Counted from the first letter of the stretch, positions 18,680 to 28,481 are shown. The stretch is DNA of 64,000 bases from Phocaeicola coprocola DSM 17136 (GCF_000154845.1 NZ_DS981461.1:12402-76401); one strand, 5' to 3'. The notes: a model not told the origin generated them from the letters alone. A program made the numbers and translations.

Positions 18680-20824
18680 ATGAAAAATGAACTTTTAATA
18701 TCAATCATATCTCTCATACTTTTTACAAACTGTGAGAGTCAGAATAAACTGACAGAGTATGTTAATCCTTTATTGGGAAGTGCTACATTATGGGAAAAGG
18801 AAGATTTGGGCTATGTACGTAAGAAAGCAACGAGAACTTGGGGAGCAGAAACATTTCCTGGAGCAACGCTACCTAATGCAATGGTGCAGTTGAGTCCTGT
18901 AACTCAATATCGGAGTGGTGCTGGTTATCAGTATGAAGATAGTGTTATTTATGGATTTTCTCATACTAATAAAGGACATTGGAACTTATTGCACGTTCCA
19001 ATGATGCCTGTTGTTGGAGAAATTAGTCCAAGTAATTACTGTTCACATTTTAGCCATCAGAAAGAGACTGCACGTCCCGGGTATTATCAGGTTTATTTGG
19101 ATAGATACAATGTAAATGTTGAACTTACAAGTACGTTGCGTTGTGCTTATCATAAGTATACTTTTCGTAAAGAAGATGCAAAGTCTGTATTAGTGGATAT
19201 TCGTCGTTCAAATAACACTGTTACAGAATGGCATATCGAAAAATCAGGGGATAAGGTTTTTACAGGATATCAGGCTGGAGAAGGTAAAATCTTTTTTTAT
19301 GCGACGACCAATTATGTAATCGATGACGTCGTAATGAAGAAAGACGGGCATCATGAAGTCGCTTTGGTCAATTTTGTCAATAGCAAAGATAGCAAACCAT
19401 TGGAAATGAAAATCGGATTTTCATTTGTTAGTGTTGAGAATGCAAAAATGAATTTTGAGCATGAAATGCTTCATAAAGACTTCGCGCAAGTTGCTTGTGA
19501 AGCAGATGAAGTTTGGGAAAAGCTTTTGTCTAAAATACAAGTGTCAGGGGGAACGGAACGTGAAAAAAGCTTATTTTATTCTTGCTTGTATCATGCTTTT
19601 AAATGGCCGGCTTTACGAAGTGATGTAAATTTTGAATATACTGATATTAAAGGGAATGTGGTAAATAATGGATTTCATTATTATACCAATCCATCATTTT
19701 GGGATGACTATCGTAATAAGTTGACTTTGTTGGGAATGTTATCACCTGAGGTGACAATTGATGTCATTAAGTCAATTATCGATAAAGGAGAAAAGAGTAA
19801 CGGATATATGCCAACATTTTTTCATGGAGATCATGCCTCTACTTTTATTGCGGGAAGCTGGTTACGTGGATTACGTGACTTTGATTTACAAAGGGCATAT
19901 AACCTGATTTTGAAAAATGCTACGGTTCCAGGTAAAGGAGGACGACCTTATTTGGATGAATATATAAAACGTGGATGGATTGCAGAAAAAGATACGGTAA
20001 ATGTTCCTACGCAAGATGAATATAAAGGTGCTGTAACAAAGACTGTAGAGTATGCTTATGATGATTATGCTGTAGCTTTGGTTGCTAAAGAATTAGGTGA
20101 TAAGGAGAATTATGATGTGTTGATAAAACGTGCTAATAATTATAAAACTCTTTTCGATCCGGGTACAGGTTTCTGGCGTGGTAAAATTGAAGATGGAAGT
20201 TGGATTGCAGATTTTGATCCATATTATCCTTATTATCAGTACATGTACCGTGAAGCGAATGCCTGGAATGCGCTTTTCTTTGCTCCCCATGATCCTGAAG
20301 GAATGATTAAGCTCTATCCTAATAATAAGGCAGTTGAGAATAAATTGGATTCTCTTTTTACAGAGCCTTGGCATGGGTATGAAGTTGATAATATGACTGG
20401 ATTTATTGGAAACTATTGTCATGGAAATCAGCCAGGACATAGTATTCCTTACACTTATTATTTTATCGGGAAGCAGGAAAAATCACAAGCGGTACTTGAT
20501 TCTCTGATGGGGCACTATTATGATATGGGTAAGGATAAATTGGCATATGCTGGTATGGATGATGCTGGTGAAATGTCGTCATGGTATGTATTTAATGCCA
20601 TTGGGCTTTATACATACTCTCCTGCAGATCCAGAATATATCGTTACAGTTCCATTATTTGATAAGGTTACGTTTTATTTAAAGGATAAACCTTTTACTAT
20701 TGTGAAGCAAGGACATGGAAGAAAAATCCGTCAGATAACTTATGATAATGAGGTCGTTGATGGATATTTTGTATCTCACGGACAGTTGCAAAAGGGAAAG
20801 AAACTTGTCATTACAGTTGATTAA
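18680..20824 (+). CDS. GH92 alpha-mannosidase with Gln at the general-acid site
   Basis: 714 residues from the ATG at 18680, which gives a lipoprotein-like signal (LFTNC); the frame is open upstream to 18620 but lacks a signal there. GH92 is shown by the N-terminal VNPLLGS and FPGATLPNAMVQLSP, by GYMPTFFHGDHAS, and by GMDDAGEMSSWYVFNAIGLY, whose D627/D628 correspond to the catalytic-base aspartates. The motif that normally reads HGNEP has Gln (HGNQPGH, Q584), so the usual Glu general acid is missing. In the literature a GH92 with this Glu-to-Gln change cleaves mannose-1-phosphate linkages, where no acid is needed. The gene is 20 bases before a third GH76. Confidence 0.88.
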   Translation: MKNELLISIISLILFTNCESQNKLTEYVNPLLGSATLWEKEDLGYVRKKATRTWGAETFPGATLPNAMVQLSPVTQYRSGAGYQYEDSVIYGFSHTNKGHWNLLHVPMMPVVGEISPSNYCSHFSHQKETARPGYYQVYLDRYNVNVELTSTLRCAYHKYTFRKEDAKSVLVDIRRSNNTVTEWHIEKSGDKVFTGYQAGEGKIFFYATTNYVIDDVVMKKDGHHEVALVNFVNSKDSKPLEMKIGFSFVSVENAKMNFEHEMLHKDFAQVACEADEVWEKLLSKIQVSGGTEREKSLFYSCLYHAFKWPALRSDVNFEYTDIKGNVVNNGFHYYTNPSFWDDYRNKLTLLGMLSPEVTIDVIKSIIDKGEKSNGYMPTFFHGDHASTFIAGSWLRGLRDFDLQRAYNLILKNATVPGKGGRPYLDEYIKRGWIAEKDTVNVPTQDEYKGAVTKTVEYAYDDYAVALVAKELGDKENYDVLIKRANNYKTLFDPGTGFWRGKIEDGSWIADFDPYYPYYQYMYREANAWNALFFAPHDPEGMIKLYPNNKAVENKLDSLFTEPWHGYEVDNMTGFIGNYCHGNQPGHSIPYTYYFIGKQEKSQAVLDSLMGHYYDMGKDKLAYAGMDDAGEMSSWYVFNAIGLYTYSPADPEYIVTVPLFDKVTFYLKDKPFTIVKQGHGRKIRQITYDNEVVDGYFVSHGQLQKGKKLVITVD

Positions 20825-20844
20825 AATTTATAAGGAAGCTAGTT

Positions 20845-21558
20845 ATGAAAAAAACTTTAACGATTCTGTTTATGTTATGTTGTGTCTTTGGAGTATTTGC
20901 TCAGAAAGATATAACTTATTGGAATAAAATGGCTAATGGTACTTCAGAAGCACTTATCAAACATTTTTGGGGAGCTAGTTTTGAGGGCTACGAAAAACGC
21001 TATTATTTTAATTATGGTAGCGATCTTTCTGATATGTCAACAAATAACTATTGGCCACAGGCACATGCAATGGATGTTCTGGTGGATGCGTATATGCGTA
21101 CTGGTAAATCGTATTATAAAGAACTTTTTCCTTTGTGGTGGGAAGGTATGCCCAAATATAATTTTGCCGGAAAAATGAATCCCAAAGATCCTTGGTGGAA
21201 TGTTTTTGTTGATGATATGGAATGGATCGTATTAGCACAAATAAGAATGTTTGAAAGTACAGGGGAGAAAAAATATATAGAGAAAGCGAGGCAAGTATAT
21301 GATGATTGGATTTGGCCTACATGGGGACCGGAAGATGAAGCTCCCTGGTTTGGTGGAATTACTTGGAAGACGGATGTCGCAAAATCAAAGAATGCTTGCT
21401 CTAATGGACCGGCTGCATTAATTGCTGCTCGTCTTTACTCTTTTTACGATCAGGCTCAATTTAGCGATGGCAAGATTAAAAATGCCTACTTAAATGAAGC
21501 TATCAAAATTTATATTTGGGAGAAAAACTACTTATCCTTAATTCCGCAACATAATTGA
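20845..21558 (+). pseudogene. GH76 mannanase cut by an IS1380-family element
   Basis: The signal peptide (MKKTLTILFMLCCVFGVFAQ), the catalytic pair D123/D124 (VFVDDMEWIVL) and the CSNGPAALIAARLYSFYD motif are intact. The gene-derived sequence ends at 21535 (about residue 230), and the last residues (SLIPQHN) are read from the IS inverted repeat. GH76 proteins are usually about 370-400 residues, so the last third of the barrel is gone and the product is probably inactive. The missing 3' part is not found on the other side of the IS or elsewhere in the window. Confidence 0.85.
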
Positions 21559-23129
21559 TAATTATTTTTATAAGTTCCTGAGCAACATTTTGTTGCCCAG
21601 GTTTTTGCCATGTCAGCGTTTTCACTTACCTTAGTGTTGCGAATCCAAAGACAAAGAAAACCGCAACAGGCATGGCAAAGGTAGCAATAAAATCCGAAAG
21701 ACTCACTCCTTTTGGAGGCATATTTCCAATCATGGAGCAATTTACCTCCCTTCTCTCCTCTACAATTGACTCAACACTTGGGTTGAGATGCAAACTCTAT
21801 GGTTATCAATACAGCGAAATCATCCGCTCCCTCCTATGCGTTTACTTCTGCGGCGGTTCTTGCGTTGAGGATGTCACCGCCCACTTAATGAGTCATCTTT
21901 CCCTTCACCCCACACTCCGCACCTGTAGCGCCGACACCATCCTTAGGGCAATAAACGAACTGACCCGGGAAAACATCTCATACACGTCTGATGCCGGAAA
22001 GTCCTATGATTTCAATACGGCAGACACACTCAACACATTGCTCCTGAATTGCCTGTTGTCCACAGGGCAGTTGAAAGAGGGCGGGGAGTATGACGTTGAC
22101 TTTGACCACCAGTTCATTGAGGCGGAGAAGTACGATGCAAAGCCCACGTACAAGAAATTTCTTGGTTACAGGTCCGGTGTGGCCGTTATCGGCGACATGA
22201 TTGTCGGCATAGAGAACAGCGACGGCAACACCAATGTACGCTTTCACCAGAAGGACACGCTAAAGAGGATTTTGGAGAGACTTGAAGAGAAGAAGCTGAC
22301 AGTCAAACGCTTCAGGGCCGACTGCGGCTCATGCTCTGAAGACATTGTGGATGAGGTCAGGAAGCATTGCAGGACATTCTACATACGCGCCAACCGCTGC
22401 TGCTCGCTCTATGATGACATCTTCGCGCTCAGAGGGTGGAAGAAGGAAGAGATAAACGGCATCGTGTTTGAGTTGAACTCCATTCTCGTTGAGAAGTGGA
22501 AGGGCAAACCGTATCGCCTGGTAATCCAGAGACAGAGACGCATGGGCAGTGGACCGGACCTGTGGGAGGGGGAATATACATACCGCTGCATCCTGACCAA
22601 CGATTACGAATCATCCATGAGGGACATCGTGGAGTTCTATAACATGCGCGGTGGCAAGGAACGCGTCTTTGATGACATGAACAATGGGTTTGGATGGGAC
22701 AGACTGCCTAAATCCTTCATGGCGGAAAATACCGTGTTCCTGCTCCTGACGGCACTGATACGCAATTTCTACAAGGCCATCATGCAAAGGATTGAAGTGA
22801 AGAAGTTCGGGCTCAAGGAAACCAGCCGTATCAAGACGTTTGTCTTCAAATTCATTTCAGTACCTGCCAAGTGGATTAAGACCGCAAGGCAATGTGTGCT
22901 GAATATCTACACCGACAACCATGCATATGCAGAAGCCTTCAAAACTTCTTCCGGATGATTTACATCACTTGATGGCCACTGATTGCGTATTGCCTCAAGT
23001 CGCTTTATGGGGTAAGGGGATGGTATGCGCATTGAAACGGACGCGAGGACTTAATGGTTATCTTACGAATCAAAAGTCCATTTCTCTTTATGTAGGTAGC
23101 ACTTCGGGAATGGAGTTGCGGATTTAAGG
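21536..23129 (+). mobile_element. IS1380-family insertion sequence, copy 1 (1594 bp)
   Basis: Terminal inverted repeats CCTTAATTCCGCAAC (21536-21550) and GTTGCGGATTTAAGG (23115-23129) match at 14 of 15 positions. One transposase fills the element. The size and type recall the IS612-615/IS942 group of Bacteroides (from memory, not searched). The flanks, TTAT on the left and ATTA on the right, do not form a target duplication. A second copy lies inverted at 35162-36755. Confidence 0.9.
21672..22958 (+). CDS. IS1380-family transposase
   Basis: 428 residues, the same length and sequence as the protein at 35333-36619. IS1380-type features are the N-terminal GGSCVEDVTAHL segment, the DFDHQFIEAEKYDAKPTYKKFLGY block with the first acidic residues, FRADCGSCSED (second Asp), and a C-terminal catalytic region around RVFDDMNNGFGWDRLP. 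It is intact and probably active. It reads from the truncated GH76 towards the TonB receptor gene. Confidence 0.9.
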   Translation: MAKVAIKSERLTPFGGIFPIMEQFTSLLSSTIDSTLGLRCKLYGYQYSEIIRSLLCVYFCGGSCVEDVTAHLMSHLSLHPTLRTCSADTILRAINELTRENISYTSDAGKSYDFNTADTLNTLLLNCLLSTGQLKEGGEYDVDFDHQFIEAEKYDAKPTYKKFLGYRSGVAVIGDMIVGIENSDGNTNVRFHQKDTLKRILERLEEKKLTVKRFRADCGSCSEDIVDEVRKHCRTFYIRANRCCSLYDDIFALRGWKKEEINGIVFELNSILVEKWKGKPYRLVIQRQRRMGSGPDLWEGEYTYRCILTNDYESSMRDIVEFYNMRGGKERVFDDMNNGFGWDRLPKSFMAENTVFLLLTALIRNFYKAIMQRIEVKKFGLKETSRIKTFVFKFISVPAKWIKTARQCVLNIYTDNHAYAEAFKTSSG

Positions 23130-23251
23130 ATTATTATTTCGGGGTGCAAAATTATAACGAGTTTACTCAGAGCACAATACCTAAAAATTGGTATATAATT
23201 AGAAGCAAATCACCACTCATTAACTAAAAAAATATAAACTTCGCTCCTGCT

Positions 23252-26020
23252 TTATAATTGTTTGTTAAAACGGTACTTGAAGGAGAGCATGAACCAACTA
23301 CCTATCTGCTGCGTGTGTCTCTCCGACAATCCGGAGGAAGAGACGCTGCGGGTAAAGTTCTTTTTCTGGCTAAGGATGTCCGCCCAGTAGAATGACAGTT
23401 CCGCCTTCTTCTGTTTGAGGAAACGCCAAGAAAGGGAGGCGTTCCACACTACCTGGTCATCTTCGCCGGGGGTGATGTTCGTCCCGTTGCGGAAAGAATA
23501 ATCGACATCGCTCCGCAACTGAATGCCGCCGGGCAGGTCGGCGTAGGCGTTCACCCCCAAGCGGTAGTCGCGGGTGTAATCGCCGGTTTCGCGCAAAAGG
23601 TTGGTGGAGTGGCGGAAACGCCAGTCACCCGTCAGGTCGAAACCTCCCCATTGGGGCTGGTAGCCAAAACGCAGGTTGGCATTCAGTGTCGTGTTGTGGG
23701 TCGTACTGCGCTCCGGCATCTCCTGCTGTCCCTCGTTGATAAGGCTTACGTTCTGGCTGAACGAAGCGCCGGTACGTGCGGTAACGGAAAATCGGCGTTT
23801 GATGCGCTTCTGGTATCGCACGGTGGCTCTTGCGTTCCAATTCCCGTTCACATTCACGGGATAGCTTTCTATACCGCCTGTTTGGGTATTGTACGTCACA
23901 GCCCGTGTCACACTGTTCACCGTGTTCGCCCAAGTCATGTCTCCGTTCAAACCTATCTTCGTGTCTCGTGCTTCTAAGCGCACCCTTTGGTTGTACGAAG
24001 GGCGCAGGCTGGGATTTCCCCGTGTAATGTTCAGCGGATCGCTGTTGTCGGTCAGTGTCAGCAGTTCGGTCAGTCCCGGCTGTTTCGTGTCTCCCTCGTA
24101 ACTTAGTTGCACCCGTGTTTTCTTTTTGTGCCACAAGACGGTAACAGCCGGGTAGTAGTTCACGGAGGTTCTCAGCGTGTCGGCTTGCATCCGCCCGGTC
24201 TTCTGGTCGAGACTCTGCCGTTCGGGAACGACGGACAGGCCAGCGTTGATTTCCCAAGTTCTGTCCGTATAGTTAAGGTGGAGGGCCACTTCATGCGCTG
24301 TCGTGTGGCTTCGGCTTCTGTTGCTCAGGCTGTCGGTATAGGCTGCCTCGTAGCCTTCCGGCAGGGTGTACAAGGGTTCATCGTCCGTACCGTCGAAAAA
24401 GCGGGACAGGTCGTAGGTATTGCGGTCGTTGTTTTGGTTTTCCCGTCTGAATTTATACGAAAGTTGTGCCCGCAGGCTCTTGTGTAGTGGCTGTGTCAGT
24501 ATCAGTCCCAAGCTGAATTTGCGGTTTCTGTTTGGGCTGTCATAATATTGATTACGGTAGAGGACGGAATCGTTACCCCACTCATCCTGCAATTGGTAAT
24601 AGGTGGTGGAGGACACGGAAAACGCCTCGTTCTTTCCTCTCCCCTCCGAGTATTGCATGGTTAGCCCCAAACTGCTGCCTTTCTCGTTCAGCCGTCGGGT
24701 GAGGTCGGCGTTCAGGAAATACTGCCGGTTGGCGCTTGTTGAACGGGAGTTCATGCGGATGCCATTCACCCGGATATCGTTTTCCGTTTGGCCGTTTTCT
24801 TCCCCATTGAACGGTGCTGTGATATCCAATTCTGGATTTTCATTGTAGGTCGCCTGCCGGCTGTCACTCCCGTTTGTCCCTTTCATCGCACTAAAGCTGC
24901 CTGAAAGGTTCAGCAAGGTCATCTTATCGATATTCCATTTCATGCTTAGCATGGTGCTTGCCATGCGGTTGGTGTTGTGGCGGTCGCTGGTCGCATAGCG
25001 GTAGCGGTTCCCCGTTTTCAGGTATTGCTCGTAGTAAGATGTCCCCTCGTTCCCATTGATAGCATTGCTGTACATGACATTCCCGTTAAGGTGTATCTTC
25101 TTTCCGAACTTTTTCAGGAAGTTCACCGCTACATTGTCTTGGCGGTTGTCTTTGTTTGCGGATGTCATGTTGCGGTTGCCGCTTTTGGCGATTACCGACA
25201 GGTTTTCCCCGCCGGTTTTGAAGAAATTGCTGATTAGTTCCGCTTCTTTTTTCTTGTTGTTACCCTTGCCTGCGGCTACGGAAGTCATCAGTGTACCGTT
25301 GAACTCCTTCTTGGTTTGCAGGTCGAGCACATAGTTTTCTTCCCCTGTTTTTATCCCCATGAATTTCTCCATTTCGCTACGCTTGTCATACACTTTTATC
25401 CTGCTTACCAAATCGGCGGGCAGATTTTCCAAAGCCAGCGCATGGTTTCCTGCAAAGAACGCTTCCCCGTTAACATTGATTTCCGCAATGGGAAGCCCAT
25501 TATAAACCAAGGTTTTGTTTTGCCTGTCATATTCCAAGCCCGGTATCTTTTTTACCAGCTCTTCCAAGTTCGAGCCTTCGGGAATCCGGTAGGCATCGGC
25601 ATTGATGACGGTAGTGTCGCCCACCAGTTCCACCTCCTTTATGGGAGCCGTGACCACCACTTCGGACAGTTCAAGACCTTCTGTCAAGACAATGTTTCCG
25701 ACATGGATTTTCGTCTTGCCTGTATTTAATGCACGAAACTCCGGCTTCATACCTATATAAGAAACTTTCAGCAGGTAAGGCGATTCTTTCTTTGCATGGA
25801 AGCTAAGACGGAAATTCCCGCCGGCATCACTCATCACCCCTTTTACAAGGGTGGAATCCCCGGCTTCGAGTACCAAGATATTGGTATAGGGCAACACCTC
25901 TTGTCCTTCTCCATTGTTGGAAACGACAAGGGTCTTTCCGGTCACATCCACCCTCTGTTGGGCAAATAGAGTTATCGGAAACAGGAACATAAGTATCAGT
26001 CCGAGAACAGATATACGCAC
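23252..26020 (-). CDS. TonB-dependent receptor-like outer-membrane beta-barrel protein
   Basis: 922 residues. A signal peptide (1-20, ending LFAQ) precedes a carboxypeptidase-regulatory-like domain (about 25-115), a plug-like segment (about 117-240: ELSEVVVTAPIKEVELVGDTTVINADAY, IPGLEYD) and a large barrel of the OMP_b-brl family ending YRFNKQL. This subfamily usually stands alone without a SusD partner. The substrate is unknown; small peptides, siderophores or export functions have been discussed for relatives. It has a good promoter of its own at 26070-26100. GC content is higher than in the mannan locus. It lies just inside IS copy 1. Confidence 0.8.
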   Translation of the reverse strand: MRISVLGLILMFLFPITLFAQQRVDVTGKTLVVSNNGEGQEVLPYTNILVLEAGDSTLVKGVMSDAGGNFRLSFHAKKESPYLLKVSYIGMKPEFRALNTGKTKIHVGNIVLTEGLELSEVVVTAPIKEVELVGDTTVINADAYRIPEGSNLEELVKKIPGLEYDRQNKTLVYNGLPIAEINVNGEAFFAGNHALALENLPADLVSRIKVYDKRSEMEKFMGIKTGEENYVLDLQTKKEFNGTLMTSVAAGKGNNKKKEAELISNFFKTGGENLSVIAKSGNRNMTSANKDNRQDNVAVNFLKKFGKKIHLNGNVMYSNAINGNEGTSYYEQYLKTGNRYRYATSDRHNTNRMASTMLSMKWNIDKMTLLNLSGSFSAMKGTNGSDSRQATYNENPELDITAPFNGEENGQTENDIRVNGIRMNSRSTSANRQYFLNADLTRRLNEKGSSLGLTMQYSEGRGKNEAFSVSSTTYYQLQDEWGNDSVLYRNQYYDSPNRNRKFSLGLILTQPLHKSLRAQLSYKFRRENQNNDRNTYDLSRFFDGTDDEPLYTLPEGYEAAYTDSLSNRSRSHTTAHEVALHLNYTDRTWEINAGLSVVPERQSLDQKTGRMQADTLRTSVNYYPAVTVLWHKKKTRVQLSYEGDTKQPGLTELLTLTDNSDPLNITRGNPSLRPSYNQRVRLEARDTKIGLNGDMTWANTVNSVTRAVTYNTQTGGIESYPVNVNGNWNARATVRYQKRIKRRFSVTARTGASFSQNVSLINEGQQEMPERSTTHNTTLNANLRFGYQPQWGGFDLTGDWRFRHSTNLLRETGDYTRDYRLGVNAYADLPGGIQLRSDVDYSFRNGTNITPGEDDQVVWNASLSWRFLKQKKAELSFYWADILSQKKNFTRSVSSSGLSERHTQQIGSWFMLSFKYRFNKQL

Positions 26021-26069
26021 AATTACCCGTTATTTTTTTATAGTTTTTAAAAGAAATGAAAAACGGGTA

Positions 26070-26100
26070 CAAAATTACAAGCTTTTACCAGCCGTGCCAA
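26070..26100 (-). promoter_or_regulatory. Bacteroides promoter for the TonB receptor
   Basis: On the minus strand, TTG (26098-26100) and TAATTTTG (26070-26077) are separated by 20 bases, an ideal match to the Bacteroides -33/-7 consensus. The -7 box is 49 bases before the ATG at 26020. The rest of 26021-26376 shows no gene. Confidence 0.6.
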
Positions 26101-26376
26101 TACCAAACAATCGGTATATATAATAACTCATTACTTTAACCTTCAACATATAAAAAATGGTCGGAACGATACAGAGTACAAGAAAACCTGCCGTACAACC
26201 GGGTCTTTTCCAGAGCATGGCGTCATGTATGAACCGGACATTTGTCGTGCAAATGAAAGCCTTCCAAAGAAACAAACCCCAGTCCACAATAAAAACAAAT
26301 CCGGCAACCGTTCTTTTATAGAACCGGCTGCCGGACGAGCCAAATTGCGGAAACTGTTACCGTTTCCCTTCCAGAA

Positions 26377-26916
26377 TCAGAATCGGCCGACCCGCAAAGC
26401 ATTCACGAAAGCGCTGGCCTCTTCTCCCGTATAATGGAGTACGGAAGATGCCGGTTCGTAAGCGTAAGGAACATACTTCAGCAACTGGACGGCAGCGAAG
26501 TTACCGTCCTGCGAAACCATGTAGTCCATCCGCACACCGCCGTCCTTCTTCGGCAGTACCTCTGCCTTGCCGTCAAAAGTCTTCTCCTCCAGCAACCGCC
26601 CCAATACAGAGAGGTCGCCCGCATCGAAGAAACAAGAACCTTTTTTCACCAAACTGCCGGTCGGAACGTATATCAGACTCCTTTTTCTTATCATCAGGCG
26701 AATACCTCCGGCCACCAGAAAGGCGATTCCGCCGACCAGCAGGACAGGACCTGACGCGGAAGAGGAATCTTCCACTTTCGACGAGAAAAACAGAAGGCAC
26801 AGTCCCACCGCACAAAAAAGGAGGGAAAGAATAAGAGCCGAAATATTGGTAATCTTCTTTATATCGGGATGCGCTGCGGAAAACAGGGTTTCGGCAGCAG
26901 AAATGTTTTGATTCAT
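26377..26916 (-). CDS. Hypothetical protein with two membrane helices
   Basis: 179 residues. Two hydrophobic helices (about 24-45 and 57-76) are separated by a short Ser-rich loop. A basic stretch (IRKRS) follows, then a soluble C-terminal domain of about 100 residues containing an MDYMVSQDGNFAAVQLLKYVPYAYEPAS segment. The family was not recognised. It shares strand and GC-rich composition with the M23 peptidase group upstream. A membrane-anchored accessory of the mobile element is possible but unproven. Confidence 0.55.
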   Translation of the reverse strand: MNQNISAAETLFSAAHPDIKKITNISALILSLLFCAVGLCLLFFSSKVEDSSSASGPVLLVGGIAFLVAGGIRLMIRKRSLIYVPTGSLVKKGSCFFDAGDLSVLGRLLEEKTFDGKAEVLPKKDGGVRMDYMVSQDGNFAAVQLLKYVPYAYEPASSVLHYTGEEASAFVNALRVGRF

Positions 26917-27036
26917 ACGGATTGAAAATTTTATTTTTGCTGATTGTTCAATAATAAGATATACTCACGACGAACAGCCACACCCCGCTTTTCAGCCAAG
27001 TGTAACCGTCAGTATAAACGATAAAAAAACAAACCG

Positions 27037-27465
27037 CTAAATCAGAATCCGTCTCATCCCGAAGATATAATGCTCGCAGGCATTATCCCAGTTCGGGCTA
27101 CGGGAAGAGTCATGCACGAGGGTACAACAATAGGTCAGGTTGTTCATGCGGCAAATGAGATACCGCTGTAAAATTCGGAGAAAATGGGCCGTTTCCACAG
27201 ATATGTACCGAAGATGCATCCCCTTTACCGATGCGCCGGCACGGCAAGCCACATCGGGGATTTCCCCGATTATGCCTGTTATGTCGCTGTCCTTTTTTTG
27301 CCGGATAGAGTCTCTGTCATGGAATTGCTGAAAAGAGGCGTTGTCCGTATTTCGGACACAACATTCCTGCGCAGCCGCCACACCGGCCGCCGGAACATGC
27401 AGCGCCCCGGAATTGCATACCAAGGCCAGCAGCACCAACGATAGAACAGCAACGAATCCTTTCAT
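27037..27465 (-). CDS. Hypothetical secreted Cys-containing protein
   Basis: 142 residues with a clear signal peptide (MKGFVAVLSLVLLALVCNSGA). The mature part has several Cys residues (CC near 36, C near 74, C and CC near 105-115, C near 130) that could form disulfides. No family was recognised. A TACCTTTG -7 box on the minus strand (27483-27490) lies 18 bases before the start. It lies 81 bases downstream of the M23 peptidase gene on the same strand, so the two may work together in the periplasm. Confidence 0.5.
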   Translation of the reverse strand: MKGFVAVLSLVLLALVCNSGALHVPAAGVAAAQECCVRNTDNASFQQFHDRDSIRQKKDSDITGIIGEIPDVACRAGASVKGMHLRYISVETAHFLRILQRYLICRMNNLTYCCTLVHDSSRSPNWDNACEHYIFGMRRILI

Positions 27466-27546
27466 ACCTTAATTTTGCCTTGCAAAGGTAAGCATAAAGG
27501 CATTTTTTTACCATTCCCGTGAAATGATTAACAAAAATAAACGGAA

Positions 27547-28263
27547 TCATCTGTGTTTTCCACCCGCAGGACTTAATGCGGGGGCCTCTCTGGATTCGGC
27601 CAGTGCCGCCACGCACTCTTCGCGTATGGACTTGATGTAATCCAGTACCATTAACGGATCGACACTTTTTCCATCGAGCTTGCAGGAAATATGCAGGTGT
27701 TCGCTGGTGCTGCGTCCTGTAGAACCGGTAATACCGACGACATCCCTCGGCCCGATAGCAGCCCCTTTCCGGGTAAGGATACGCGACAGGTGGCAATAGC
27801 TGACCGTGTAGTCTCCATGCCGTAAGGTCACATACTTGCCGGAGGATTTGTCCTGCCCGACTTTCACTACCACTCCCGCCATCATGGCCATCACCTCGTC
27901 GCCCCGTGCGTGGAGGTCGATTCCGTTGTGAAACTTCTTTTTTCCGGTAAAAGGATCTTTCCGATACCCATAAAGCGAGTTGATTTTCATCCGGTGCAGC
28001 GGATAGCTTACGCTAAGGTAACGCTCTATCCATACGTGTTTGCAGGTGTCGGCGGGCAATGCCGGGGCGGCGTCTCCTGCCGACGGTAAGGAGTCTTGGA
28101 CGGAAAGCATGTTTCCGGGCAAGGTCGCCACATTATCCCTACCGGCAGAAACGACTTCAACCCTGTATCGGGACGGCACGGTCGAGACCGTATTGAATTG
28201 TGCTTGAACGGGGCCTGCGATACTTGCAGCACCCGCCATCAAAACCAGTAGTTTCTTTCTCAT
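27547..28263 (-). CDS. M23-family (LytM) metallopeptidase
   Basis: 238 residues from the ATG at 28263, which gives a signal peptide (MRKKLLVLMAGAASIAGPVQAQ); the frame is open upstream but without signal character. The M23 zinc-site motifs are present: HNGIDLHARGDEV (His and Asp ligands) and EHLHISCKLDG (HxH). The domain is preceded by YPLHRMKINSLYGYRKDPFTGKKK. It should cut peptidoglycan cross-links. Conjugative elements often carry such enzymes to open the wall for the transfer channel, which fits the nearby genes. It is divergent from the DUF4099-type gene at 28482. Confidence 0.82.
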   Translation of the reverse strand: MRKKLLVLMAGAASIAGPVQAQFNTVSTVPSRYRVEVVSAGRDNVATLPGNMLSVQDSLPSAGDAAPALPADTCKHVWIERYLSVSYPLHRMKINSLYGYRKDPFTGKKKFHNGIDLHARGDEVMAMMAGVVVKVGQDKSSGKYVTLRHGDYTVSYCHLSRILTRKGAAIGPRDVVGITGSTGRSTSEHLHISCKLDGKSVDPLMVLDYIKSIREECVAALAESREAPALSPAGGKHR

Positions 28264-28443
28264 GCGGCAAATATAACCAGCCCTGCCCAAGATGTCCCGT
28301 TTCCACGGCCTTTTTCGACCAAAGTACAACAAAAAAAGCATTCAGAGTATGAATTTATGCGCAAAATCATACTCTGAACATAAAAATAAACTCTCTTAAT
28401 ACACTAATATTATTCTATTATATACAAGGGAATGAAAAGAATC

Positions 28444-28451
28444 TATCTTTG
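28444..28451 (+). promoter_or_regulatory. Bacteroides -7 box for the conjugative-element gene block
   Basis: TATCTTTG is an exact -7 box 31 bases before the ATG at 28482. No TTG is found at the expected -33 position. It would drive the plus-strand block that runs to 35150. Confidence 0.4.
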
Positions 28452-28481
28452 CAAAGTGTAATTCAAAATACAAAATTAAAT

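Noticed and set aside
22921-23127. 68-residue frame at the end of IS copy 1 (repeated at 35164-35370)
   Set aside because: It is the 3' untranslated tail of the IS overlapping the transposase gene in another frame, and appears only because the IS is duplicated.
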